Source of the DNA: JANLSE01 sp038214135
Lineage (GTDB): Bacteria; Chloroflexota; Chloroflexia; Chloroflexales; Roseiflexaceae
Direction: 5' to 3'
Length of the DNA stretch: 24,687 nt
Assembly: GCA_038214135.1 (NCBI GenBank)
Contig: JBBQSD010000095.1
Span: 1-24,687, forward strand
Under the pieces are notes generated by a model that had not been told where the DNA came from, made no database searches, and saw only the letters and a list, made by a program, of their open reading frames with translations. The translations under genes were made by a program, and so were the position numbers. Positions 13,375-21,470 of this stretch are shown here, in pieces. The stretch's first letter is position 1; every line of letters starts with the position of its first letter.

Positions 13375-16300
13375 ATGATGATGGTCGCACATATGATAGA
13401 TGAGCATAGTACACGGATACACATGAGCATGACGTCCACGATCATTAACGCGCTTGCAGCCTATATTCCACGCGATCGGATCGAGCAGTTCATCCACCCT
13501 GAAACAGCTCTCGCCAACGATGGCGTCGCAATGATTGCCGATATTTCTGGGTTTACGCCACTGACCGAGGCGCTCGCTGGGAGCCTCAACGCAGATCGTG
13601 GTGCCGAAGAACTGACCGCAGCACTCGACCGGGTGTTTATTCCGCTGGTTGAGGCGATTCATAGCTATCGTGGCAGTGTGCTGAAATTCAGCGGCGATGC
13701 GCTGATCGTCTGGTTTGCCCGGCCTGCACGCACCCGGCCAGCCACAAGCATCCGGCGTGCCATTGCAGCGGCCTTGGGTATGCAACAGGTTATGACCCAG
13801 TATGGCAGCATTCCAACTCCGATTGGCCCGGTGGTGCTACGCATGAAAATTGGCCTTGCCTATGGGCCGCTACGCCGCTTTGTGCTTGGCCTAACCGAGT
13901 ATGGCTACGAAGACGTTCCTGGTGGCAACACACTGGAACGGATGTCGGCAGCTGAACATCATGCCGAGCCAGGCGACATTATCGCCGATGAACCGACGAT
14001 CGCGCTGGTACGCGAGGCGGTGATCATCAGCGCCTGGCGGGGCACATTTGCGCTGATTGGCGGGTTACACCAACAACCGCGCCGCGCTGCATGGCCAGAA
14101 TTCGCCTGGGGTTCGGCCAGTGAGGCAGCGCTGATCGAGCAGCTTACGCACTATATCCCGCCCCAGATTGCGCGAATCATCATGTCTGGCCGAACCCAGG
14201 TCGCCGAGCTCAAGCCAGTTGTCAGCCTGTTTGTACAGTTTCATGGCATTGATTACGATAGTGATCCCCAGATCGCGGAGCGCCTGCAGGCCTATTTTGC
14301 ACTGGCACAACAGATCGTCGCACGTTATGGCGGGCGGCTCAACCGGTTAATCACCGGGGATAAGGGCAGCCTGTTACATATCATCTTCGGAGCACCAACT
14401 GCGATTGAGGAGCGTGAAATCCGTGCCACCCGTTGTGCGCTGGATCTGCAGCGCGAGTGTGGCAGCATGCCATTCATCAGCATGCAACGGATCGGCATGG
14501 CCGGTGGGCGGGTTTTTGCTGGGCCAGTTGGCGGGCCAGTGCGGCATGATTATACGACCATGGGCGATGCGATCAACCTCTCGGCACGGCTCATGCAGAA
14601 CGCTGCCGATAACCAGATTCTGATTGATACAAGCGTTCAGTCACAGCTCAATATTGCATTTACAATCAGCGATCTTGGCCAGATTCGCGTCAAAGGCAAG
14701 GCCGAGCCGATCCAGGTTTTTGCAGTGCTGGCCTTTCATGAAACTCTCGCACGCCAGCGTCCGGCACCACAGATCTATGGCCGTGATCAGGAAAGAGCGC
14801 AACTGCGCAATCTGCTGGCCAATTTTCAGCAGGGCGGAATTGTCATCCTCACCGGCGAGGTTGGGGTTGGGAAAACAATGATGATTGCTGCCCTACAGGC
14901 TGAAGCCAGCACCATTGAAAGCCCACCACGCTGGCTTTCCGCAATCGCACTAGCCTATGGTCAGACACTAAGCGGCTATCTGTTTATTGATATAGTGCGC
15001 GAACTACTCGATCTGCAGGCGGGTATGGGGCCAGATGAAGCGCATCTGCGATTGCGTGCGCTATGCATTGAATACTTTGGTACAGCAGAATTGGATGGCA
15101 GCTATCCCTACCTGGTGCGCTTCATGTCGCTCCCTCCAGGAAACGAATCGCGTCGCCTGGAAGGCATTTCTGGCGAGAGCCTGCGCTGGCGGATCTTCAC
15201 CGTCCTGCGTGCATTATTTCGGCAGATTGCTGCCCGCCGCCCGCTCATTCTGGCGCTTGATGATCTGCAATGGGCGGATCCAACATCACTGGAATTGATT
15301 GAAGCACTGGTTTCGTTGACAAGGGAAGTGCCAATCACCCTGCTGTTGGCCATGCGCCCGGAACGTGAGAGCCGAGCCTGGGCGCTGCGCCAACAGATAC
15401 TCGCTCAACCAGATCGGCAGCCTGGTGGACTGGGTGAGCTAACCCTTGGCGATTTTGATAGCACAACGGCCCAGCAGGTCGTACGCCAATTGGCTCCCAA
15501 TCTCTCAGTGCCAATAGTAGCGCTCGTGGCCGAGAAGAGCGGCGGGAATCCACTGTTTCTTGGCGAACTTGTGCGTGCCCTGATCGCCCGCGGCCCGGAT
15601 GCAGCGCTGGAAACCGATACGCTGGAAACACTCGGGCTACCCGACACGATCCAGGGGTTATTGTTGGCGCAGATTGATCGACTCGATAGTGAGGCGCATC
15701 ATCTGCTTCAAATCGCCTCGGTGATTGGGCCGACCTTCCTCACCCAAGTTCTTATATTGATCGCCGATGCTGAACAATCCCTAGAACTACAGCTCGCTGA
15801 ATTATACAATCAGGATCTCATCCAGCCATATGGCGATAACTTGGATGAACATCGTTTTCGCCATATTCTCGTGCAGGAAAGCGCCTATAGCACGCTACTA
15901 TACGAACGCCGCAGAGCCTACCATCGCCAGATTGCCCTGGCACTCACCAGGTTATTTCCCGAACGAGCAATTGAACAGGCTGGCCTATTGGCATACCACT
16001 ATGAGCGTGCCGATGATCTTGAACAAGCTGTGACGTTGCTCATCCGTGCCGCAGATAGCGCTCGCCTGTTGGCCGCAAATACCGAAGCGGAAGCACTCTA
16101 TCGCCGCGCACTCAACTTGCTTGATCAACTGATTGCGGCAGGTGCCAACGACGACCCGGACCAGCGGGCGCGAATCTACCTCAAACTGGCCCAGGTGCGC
16201 TCGAATACTGGGGACTTCGCTGGTGCGCAGGATTATTATGATCAAGCCTTTACGCTGCTAGAAGAGGTTGAAGCCGCCAAACCGCCGGTACAGCGCACTG

Positions 16301-17805
16301 CCGAGAACCAGCGCCATATTCGGCTAGGCGTGTTTGAACATGGGCCAGCAACGCTCGATCCAGGGTTGCTCAAAAGCAGTGGTGATGCCGAAATCATCAG
16401 GGATCTGTTTGAGGGCCTGGTTGAACTTGATACCGATCTGAATGTTATTCCGGCACTGGCCCGCCGCTGGAATGTCGATCAAACAGGCCAGTTGTATCGA
16501 TTCGAACTGCGGCCAGGGCTGCGATGGAGCGACGGGACTATTCTCACGGCCCATGATGTTGTGTTTGCTTGGCGGCGCAACCTTGACCCTACGACTGGCG
16601 CTGGACTGGCAAGCTCACTCTTGATCGTGGAAGGCGGCGAAGCCTTCTACACAGGCGCGAGCAGCGATCCAACAACGATTGGTATACACGCACTCGATGA
16701 CCAAACACTCGAAGTAACGTTGGCGATGCCGGCCGGCTATTTCTTGTATCTGCTCGATCATCCAATCACCTATCCGCAACCTCGGCATATCTTCGATCAG
16801 TATGGAATTGAAAGCTTTACACCACAGAATATCGTCTGTAATGGCGCATTTCGGCTGCAACGCTGGGAATCTGGTGTAGGAATTACCCTAGAACGAAACC
16901 CCTTCTATAATGGTTTTTCAGCCGGAAACCTAGATCACATCGAACTCTTCTTTGTTGAACCCCGGTTGCCAACCTATCTCGCCAATACGATTGATCTCTG
17001 TCGGATCGAGGATCGCTCCGATATTCCGCAACTGTATCCCGATAACACATCGGTACTTCAGTATTTAGAAACCTATTTTATTGGATTTGCGTGCAGTACC
17101 ACACTATTTAATCGTACTGAGGCACGGCGCGCATTTGGGCAAAGTATCGACCGCAATGATCTTGTGCAGCAGATCTGGTCTGGCGTCCAAAAGCCAGCAA
17201 CTGGGGGGATTGTGCCGCCAGGCATGCCAGGCCATACACCAGAAATCGGCCTGGCCTTCGATCCAGAAGCGGCCCGCCAAGCGCTTTCGTATCTACTCGA
17301 TCAGCCTGACCAACCGCATCAGCCAATCCGCCTGGCGGCCTTACCTGGTACAAAAACCATGCCAGAATATTTGCAAGCGAGCTGGCTGCAACACCTCAAC
17401 ATAGCAGTTGAGATCATCAAGGATCTGCCTGTTGATGCAATCCTTCACCAATTGCGCCAGGGTGATATTCACATGGCCCTAATGGGCTATGATGCCGAAT
17501 ACCCCGACCCTGGCACGATACTGCGGGTTGTGTTTCACAGCAATGGCTCGCTGAACTACTTTAATTGGCGCAACGCTGAATTTGATCATCTCGTTGATCA
17601 GGCAGCCACGCTCGCCAACAAGCCCGCCCAACTAGAACTGTATCATCAAGCAGATCGGCTGCTGGTCGTCGATCATGTTGCGGTGGTGCCATTGTTTTAT
17701 CACCAATCGTACCTGCTGTTACGATCCAACTTCCGCTTCGCCGAGCCAAGCCGAATCATTCGTGGCGGCAATTTTCGGCTAAAGTATATTATTCAAGAGG
17801 AGTAA
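13375..17805 (+). CDS. sAC-like tandem adenylyl cyclase - NTPase - TPR - peptide-binding (SBP_bac_5) fusion protein
   Basis: This giant protein has about 1,476 residues, no signal peptide and no membrane helix. Domain order: a class III cyclase domain (about 45-240) with metal ligands D56 (IADISGFTPL) and D108 plus K104 (LKFSGDAL); a second cyclase domain (about 275-450) with Q288 in place of the first metal Asp, but D329 (GDKGS) and N401/R405 (GDAINLSARL); a STAND/AAA-type NTPase with Walker A GEVGVGKT (494-501) and Walker B LALDDLQWAD (D629/D630); a helical and TPR region (about 840-970); and a full oligopeptide-binding domain (about 981-1476) with the signature GLRWSDGTILTAHDVVFAWRR. The first parts match soluble adenylyl cyclase (ADCY10) architecture; the C-terminal fusion suggests a ligand-sensing cyclase. 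The start is ambiguous: a cluster of ATGs at 13375-13383 follows AAGAGAG, and a TTG at 13342 also opens the frame. Confidence 0.92.
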   Translation: MMMVAHMIDEHSTRIHMSMTSTIINALAAYIPRDRIEQFIHPETALANDGVAMIADISGFTPLTEALAGSLNADRGAEELTAALDRVFIPLVEAIHSYRGSVLKFSGDALIVWFARPARTRPATSIRRAIAAALGMQQVMTQYGSIPTPIGPVVLRMKIGLAYGPLRRFVLGLTEYGYEDVPGGNTLERMSAAEHHAEPGDIIADEPTIALVREAVIISAWRGTFALIGGLHQQPRRAAWPEFAWGSASEAALIEQLTHYIPPQIARIIMSGRTQVAELKPVVSLFVQFHGIDYDSDPQIAERLQAYFALAQQIVARYGGRLNRLITGDKGSLLHIIFGAPTAIEEREIRATRCALDLQRECGSMPFISMQRIGMAGGRVFAGPVGGPVRHDYTTMGDAINLSARLMQNAADNQILIDTSVQSQLNIAFTISDLGQIRVKGKAEPIQVFAVLAFHETLARQRPAPQIYGRDQERAQLRNLLANFQQGGIVILTGEVGVGKTMMIAALQAEASTIESPPRWLSAIALAYGQTLSGYLFIDIVRELLDLQAGMGPDEAHLRLRALCIEYFGTAELDGSYPYLVRFMSLPPGNESRRLEGISGESLRWRIFTVLRALFRQIAARRPLILALDDLQWADPTSLELIEALVSLTREVPITLLLAMRPERESRAWALRQQILAQPDRQPGGLGELTLGDFDSTTAQQVVRQLAPNLSVPIVALVAEKSGGNPLFLGELVRALIARGPDAALETDTLETLGLPDTIQGLLLAQIDRLDSEAHHLLQIASVIGPTFLTQVLILIADAEQSLELQLAELYNQDLIQPYGDNLDEHRFRHILVQESAYSTLLYERRRAYHRQIALALTRLFPERAIEQAGLLAYHYERADDLEQAVTLLIRAADSARLLAANTEAEALYRRALNLLDQLIAAGANDDPDQRARIYLKLAQVRSNTGDFAGAQDYYDQAFTLLEEVEAAKPPVQRTAENQRHIRLGVFEHGPATLDPGLLKSSGDAEIIRDLFEGLVELDTDLNVIPALARRWNVDQTGQLYRFELRPGLRWSDGTILTAHDVVFAWRRNLDPTTGAGLASSLLIVEGGEAFYTGASSDPTTIGIHALDDQTLEVTLAMPAGYFLYLLDHPITYPQPRHIFDQYGIESFTPQNIVCNGAFRLQRWESGVGITLERNPFYNGFSAGNLDHIELFFVEPRLPTYLANTIDLCRIEDRSDIPQLYPDNTSVLQYLETYFIGFACSTTLFNRTEARRAFGQSIDRNDLVQQIWSGVQKPATGGIVPPGMPGHTPEIGLAFDPEAARQALSYLLDQPDQPHQPIRLAALPGTKTMPEYLQASWLQHLNIAVEIIKDLPVDAILHQLRQGDIHMALMGYDAEYPDPGTILRVVFHSNGSLNYFNWRNAEFDHLVDQAATLANKPAQLELYHQADRLLVVDHVAVVPLFYHQSYLLLRSNFRFAEPSRIIRGGNFRLKYIIQEE

Positions 17806-17810
17806 CTATA

Positions 17811-17847
17811 TTCTAGGGCGGTGTGGCTGCGCCACACCGCCCTAGAA
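17811..17847. terminator. 17-bp perfect-stem hairpin after the cyclase-fusion gene
   Basis: Arms of 17 bases (17811-17827, beginning ttctagggcgg, and 17831-17847) pair perfectly around loop tgc, six bases after the stop codon. There is no long T-run on either strand. The stem is unusually stable and may act as terminator or 3' stabiliser. Confidence 0.65.
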
Positions 17848-17910
17848 AAGGGAGATTTCTGAGGACCTGTGGCCCTCAAACTCCCACCAATCGGCCAACG
17901 GCCACTAGGC

Positions 17911-17924
17911 GCGACTTTAGTCGC
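17911..17924. terminator. small palindrome at the beta-helix gene end
   Basis: gcgact-tt-agtcgc lies 10 bases beyond the stop of the minus-strand gene and pairs with the 17811-17847 hairpin as the second element of a convergent gene end. The stem is short. Confidence 0.35.
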
Positions 17925-17934
17925 CCGCACCATC

Positions 17935-19248
17935 CTATGGCAGCTTCAGGCAATTCCCGCTCCCCTGGATAACCGAATGATCCGTATTTGCCACCAGAAT
18001 ACACAAACTGGTTGCACCGGCTGGCCGATCACCAACACCATAGCTCGTGAATGGGCTGCTGCCGCCATACACGAACCATGGCCCACTGCCTGGCATGCCA
18101 GCTTGGCTCGGCGCCACGGTATCAAAGAAGAAGTGTACGTGTGTGCCTGGTAACTGAGCAGTAAAACCCACCGTCGCATAATCAACCGAATAGGAATTGC
18201 CAGTACGGGTGATGCGATTCATCTGCGCCCCTGGTGTCCTGCTACTTATAAATGATGGCAGCGCTGCGGTTCTATTCAGCACCCGAACCGTCACATTTGG
18301 TCCAACCGAGATATCGGCGTTGGTTGGTGCGCTATTGCTCGAAAAGCGGGTGTTGATAATCCAGACCTCTGCTGGGCCAGTTGCGTTCGTGCCGCGTTCG
18401 ATCCGTAGCCCGCCGCCATTTGTTGTCGCACTATTGCCGCTAAACAGGCTATCGGTGATCGTCACATAGCCACTATAGATGATAATCTTGCCACCACCAC
18501 CACTGCCGCTGGTTGCCTGATTATTCGTGACCTGCACCCGGTTCATGGTGAGCTGGCTATTGCCACGCACAGTAATACTGAAGCCGCCGCCATCAATCGC
18601 TTTCTGATTGGTGAACTGGCTGTCGCTGATCGCTACCCGCGAGCTATTATTGACATCCAGAAACAATCCGCCACCACTGCCACTCACCGAAGCATCCGAG
18701 AATTGGCGCTCAATAAAGCCAACCTGATTAAAGCGCAGATTCACGCCGCTCAGATTTTGCCCGGAAATCCCGCCACCATTAATCGCTTGGCCATCGGCCA
18801 CCTGCATATCGGTTGCGTAGAACTGCAGGTTCTTCACCACGGGATCAATCGTTAACACAGGGCCGCTAAAACCATTCAATGCCGAACGCTTTGATGGGCC
18901 GCCATAGCCAAATCCAGCGGCGAGCATGTCTGCTGCGGTAGTATAGTTCTGGTTGTTGTTGGTGCATCCATTTGTCGGCGGCAACCAGCCACCTTCAATG
19001 ATAATATTCTTTCTAATCGTGGCACCCTCAGCATTGAAGCCCTGGCCACCATCAAACATCGTCGCAATCGCATCACCATCCTGAGCATTATCGATCGAGA
19101 CCTTTGGCTGGCCGCATCCACCAGCACCATTTGAGCTGAAACCAGCCTCAGCCGAGATAGTCCAGACCAGCATCATGCTCAGGCTGATCAATAACCCACG
19201 TGCGCCCAGACGGTCGCGCATACGGTTTCTGGATTGTGTGCGATTCAT
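17935..19248 (-). CDS. secreted right-handed beta-helix repeat protein
   Basis: This 437-residue protein has an N-terminal signal peptide (basic start, core LLISLSMMLVWTISAEA, likely cut after AEA). The middle (about residues 125-310) shows beta-helix rungs: repeated GGG-bearing turns with N/S/D-rich strands, for example GGGLFLDVNNSSRVAISDS, GGGFSITVRGNSQLTMNRV, GGGKIIIYSGYVTITDS and GGGLRIERG. The C-terminal ~85 residues form a separate module containing GTHVHFFFDTV, GPWFVYGGSSPFTSY and LCILVANTDHSV, with no rung pattern. Beta-helix proteins of this kind bind or cleave polysaccharides or act as adhesins; no catalytic residues can be assigned. AAGGAG lies six bases before the ATG. Its -10 element overlaps the stop of the deacetylase gene upstream. 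Confidence 0.8.
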   Translation of the reverse strand: MNRTQSRNRMRDRLGARGLLISLSMMLVWTISAEAGFSSNGAGGCGQPKVSIDNAQDGDAIATMFDGGQGFNAEGATIRKNIIIEGGWLPPTNGCTNNNQNYTTAADMLAAGFGYGGPSKRSALNGFSGPVLTIDPVVKNLQFYATDMQVADGQAINGGGISGQNLSGVNLRFNQVGFIERQFSDASVSGSGGGLFLDVNNSSRVAISDSQFTNQKAIDGGGFSITVRGNSQLTMNRVQVTNNQATSGSGGGGKIIIYSGYVTITDSLFSGNSATTNGGGLRIERGTNATGPAEVWIINTRFSSNSAPTNADISVGPNVTVRVLNRTAALPSFISSRTPGAQMNRITRTGNSYSVDYATVGFTAQLPGTHVHFFFDTVAPSQAGMPGSGPWFVYGGSSPFTSYGVGDRPAGATSLCILVANTDHSVIQGSGNCLKLP

Positions 19249-19281
19249 TGCACGCTCCTTATAGTTGCAATCAAGGAACCT

Positions 19282-19287
19282 ATTATA
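19282..19287 (-). promoter_or_regulatory. TATAAT -10 box for the beta-helix gene
   Basis: A perfect TATAAT on the minus strand lies 33 bases before the start codon and overlaps the TAA stop of the deacetylase gene. No good -35 is seen. It would uncouple the beta-helix gene from the deacetylase gene 34 bases upstream. Confidence 0.4.
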
Positions 19288-20176
19288 GACTCATTGCAGC
19301 AGCTAATACTACCGTCTGAAAGTGGATATCGACTGAATCAACGATATTGCGAGCATAACCACCAGCCATCGTAATTGCAACCGGCAGGCCTGCTGCACGG
19401 CAGGCTTCGAGAACCATACGGTCGCGATCAAGTAAGCCAGCCTTGGTCAGGCTAAGGCGGCCAAGCGCATCATCTTGATATGGATCAGCGCCAGCCAGGT
19501 AGATCGCCAGATCAGCGTGTGAGCGCTCAATCGCCTCGGCTAACCCGCCATCGAGTGCCGCAAGATACGCATCATCGCCAGTACCATCATCGAGGGCAAT
19601 ATCGAGATCGCTATGTTCTTTATGAAACGGATAGTTCTTTGCGCCATGGATCGAAAACGTGAAGATGCTCTCGTCTTCCGTAGCGATGGCAGCCGTTCCA
19701 TTGCCCTGATGCACATCCAGATCAATCACGACAACACGCCGCGCTAATCCATCTACTTGCATCGTTCGCGCCGCCACCATGCTATCGTTGAACACACAAT
19801 ACCCTTCACCATGGTTGGCATAGGCATGATGCGTGCCACCGACGAGGTTCACGGCGATTCCATCGATCAGGGCTGCACGGCATGCCGCGATTGTTGCACC
19901 AACCGAGCGGCGGGAGCGCTCGACCATCTGTGTGCTCCAGGGGAAGCCAATCCGGCGCATCTCTGTAGGGGACATCGCACCCGTTTGCATGCGCTGAATG
20001 TAATCGGCGGTATGCACCCGGCCCAACTGGAGATCATCGGCTGGCTCAGGCAGCGACAACACGCCAAGGTTGGCCGACGCCACTCGTTCACGCAGCAGCG
20101 GGTATTTCTGAACGGGGAAGCGATGGCCTACTGGTAATGGGAGGGTGTATTGGTCGATCCGAAAGATATTTAGCAT
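19283..20176 (-). CDS. histone deacetylase superfamily protein (class IV/HDAC11-like)
   Basis: This 297-residue zinc-dependent hydrolase removes acetyl or longer acyl groups from lysine side chains or polyamines. Active-site residues are intact: the double His H116-H117 in GGTHHAYANHGEGYCVFND, zinc ligands D154 and H156 in VIDLDVHQGNGTA, zinc ligand D231 in AGADPYQDD, and the transition-state Tyr (Y274) in AGGYA. The short length and the LPEPADDLQLGRVHTADYI N-terminus match the bacterial HDAC11-like group. Substrate is unknown; bacterial members include acetoin-utilisation-type and polyamine enzymes. No clear ribosome-binding site precedes the ATG. The upstream 360-base gap has only repeats, so the gene is probably its own unit. 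Confidence 0.92.
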   Translation of the reverse strand: MLNIFRIDQYTLPLPVGHRFPVQKYPLLRERVASANLGVLSLPEPADDLQLGRVHTADYIQRMQTGAMSPTEMRRIGFPWSTQMVERSRRSVGATIAACRAALIDGIAVNLVGGTHHAYANHGEGYCVFNDSMVAARTMQVDGLARRVVVIDLDVHQGNGTAAIATEDESIFTFSIHGAKNYPFHKEHSDLDIALDDGTGDDAYLAALDGGLAEAIERSHADLAIYLAGADPYQDDALGRLSLTKAGLLDRDRMVLEACRAAGLPVAITMAGGYARNIVDSVDIHFQTVVLAAAMSL

Positions 20177-20194
20177 GAAGAACCGAGAATTGTC

Positions 20195-20279
20195 CGCAGA
20201 TTATGCAGATGACGCAGATTTATGAACGAAACCAAGAACCAAGAACCAAGAACCAGGAGAGACGCGAGGCCTCGCGTCT
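20195..20279. repeat. intergenic repeat composite with 20-bp palindrome
   Basis: Three 9-base units (cgcagatta, tgcagatga, cgcagattt; 20195-20221) are followed by a 7-base tandem aaccaag of 3.5 copies (20230-20256) and a perfect palindrome agacgcgagg/cctcgcgtct (20260-20279). The first two components recur at 7245-7330. I see no gene in 20177-20536. Confidence 0.6.
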
Positions 20280-20446
20280 GGAACATGCCACCAACACAAA
20301 TCGATCACAGCCGTGGCATGACCAACGGACGTTGACGAACAACTGACATCACTTACCGGTCGGGTACCAGACCCAAAGGGTACCCCGGTGCCGTAGCGCC
20401 TGCCCGCTCGGAAGGTGCCGGAAACCGGGTGCCCTCTCTGGGCGGG

Positions 20447-20507
20447 AACGGTTTCTGGCGAAAGAGAGGCGGCATTCCGCACCAGTAACGGTTTCTGGCG
20501 AAACAGA
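20447..20507. repeat. direct repeat of a 21-base unit, 40 bases apart
   Basis: The core aacggtttctggcgaaa begins at 20447 and 20487; over 21 bases the two copies differ at one position. Just upstream are further short echoes (ggtacc words at 20366 and near 20390, and a ggaaaccgggtgcc stretch). This looks like repeat-derived intergenic DNA rather than coding sequence. Confidence 0.55.
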
Positions 20508-20536
20508 CAGCCGCATCTGAACGAACCAGAATATCC

Positions 20537-21268
20537 TCAGCGCGTGCGCCGACGCTGCCGCTGACGGTTAAATGGTGCCGATGGCGAGCGATCAGACGGC
20601 GAATCATTACGCTGGCCGTTCATTGGTGGCGAGCCATTGCGTTGGCCATTCATTGGTGATGAGCCATTGCGTTGGCCATTCATTGGTGATGAGCCATTAC
20701 GCTGACCATTCATTGGTGATGAGCCATTACGCTGGCCATTCATTAATTGTGAGGGCCGCCGAGAAGATTGGAAGCGACCAGCAGTATTCGAGCGCTGAAC
20801 ATGTGCCGTTCTCGAGCGGCTTGTATTTGGGCGATCCCGCCGATCATAGCGATTATTGCGCGGTTGTTGATCCCGCCGATCACGAGTATCGCGCAGATTG
20901 AGCAAACTCTGGCTCTGATCATCGATGAGATCTGGCAATTCAACAGCAGGCCGGAGTGGCACAGGAGCAGGCTGAACAACGGGTGGCGGAGTCACCACTG
21001 GCACGAGGAAGTGCAAGACAATTGGATCATCGCTCGATTTAAATTCTAGTTGTAATGCAGGCTTGCGGCGCGCTGCCGCTGCTTTCAAGCGTGCGATCAC
21101 CGTCTGGCGGCGTTCATCTGGCTCGAGCTCAAGTTCAATATTATCACCCTCGGTGAGATCGCGCACAAGATCATCATATAGCTCAGCAATCGCTTTACGC
21201 GAACTTACCGAATGCCCCTCTACTGCATCAATCTCTTCGGGTGACATCTTACGAAAGCTTGGCATCAT
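20537..21268 (-). CDS. uncharacterised protein with disordered Arg/Asn-rich repeat tail
   Basis: This 243-residue protein has two parts. Residues 1-95 are ordered-looking: an acidic helix pair (MSPEEIDAVEG..., AIAELYDDLVRDLTEG) and a mixed segment (ELELEPDERRQTVIARLKAAAARR, ALQLEF, IVLHFLVP). After a Pro/Val linker (about 95-115), residues 116-243 are low-complexity, rich in Arg, Asn, Gln, Ser and Asp, and include five ten-residue repeats of MNGQRNGSSP type (176-225) and a basic end (RQRQRRRTR). This composition is typical of RNA- or DNA-binding or phase-separating tails, but no function is assigned. ATG codons at 21268 and 21265 are both possible; the ribosome-binding site is weak. An extended -10 lies about 100 bases upstream. 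Confidence 0.7.
   Translation of the reverse strand: MMPSFRKMSPEEIDAVEGHSVSSRKAIAELYDDLVRDLTEGDNIELELEPDERRQTVIARLKAAAARRKPALQLEFKSSDDPIVLHFLVPVVTPPPVVQPAPVPLRPAVELPDLIDDQSQSLLNLRDTRDRRDQQPRNNRYDRRDRPNTSRSRTAHVQRSNTAGRFQSSRRPSQLMNGQRNGSSPMNGQRNGSSPMNGQRNGSSPMNGQRNGSPPMNGQRNDSPSDRSPSAPFNRQRQRRRTR
20594..20743. repeat. five-copy 30-bp tandem repeat inside a gene
   Basis: Five consecutive 30-base units of the type gagccattgcgttggccatt plus cattggtgat keep the reading frame and encode the ten-residue repeats of the disordered tail. Units 2 and 3 are identical; others differ at one to several bases, indicating recent expansion by slippage or unequal exchange. Confidence 0.85.
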
Positions 21269-21370
21269 TCACTCGCTTCAGCAACATTGCGCAGTGGTTC
21301 AGCATACTCCATGAATGCTGCTTCTTCATTCTGCGACACTGCGAATAAACATTTCATTGTCTGTGTCCAT

Positions 21371-21379
21371 ATTATAACA
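21371..21379 (-). promoter_or_regulatory. extended -10 promoter of the repeat-tail gene
   Basis: TGT-TATAAT on the minus strand, about 103 bases before the ATG, is a perfect -10 with extended TGN. The -35 is weak. It implies a 5' leader of about 95 bases. Confidence 0.45.
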
Positions 21380-21428
21380 TGGTCTGTGGCTGCATTTGAT
21401 TTGGCTTAATAGTGCGACATACGGTTGT

Positions 21429-21446
21429 TCTATAGATAGCTATAGA
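21429..21446. repeat. inverted repeat in the divergent intergenic region
   Basis: tctatag-atag-ctataga, a perfect 7-bp AT-rich inverted repeat in the 353-base gap 21269-21621, between two divergent promoters. It could be a regulator site. I see no gene in this gap. Confidence 0.4.
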
Positions 21447-21470
21447 CGGCGCAAAAGGGCTATGAGTGCA

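Noticed and set aside
13201..13785. 194-codon minus-strand frame across the divergent promoter region
   Set aside because: It overlaps the start of the cyclase domain, whose catalytic motifs are clear, and crosses the divergent promoters. It is a shadow frame.
20201..20607. Minus-strand frames at 20201-20482 and 20353-20607
   Set aside because: They run through tandem and direct intergenic repeats, contain no recognisable domain and lack ribosome-binding sites.
20594..20743. CRISPR-like regular 30-base repeats
   Set aside because: Units are contiguous with no spacers and keep an open reading frame, so this is a coding tandem repeat.
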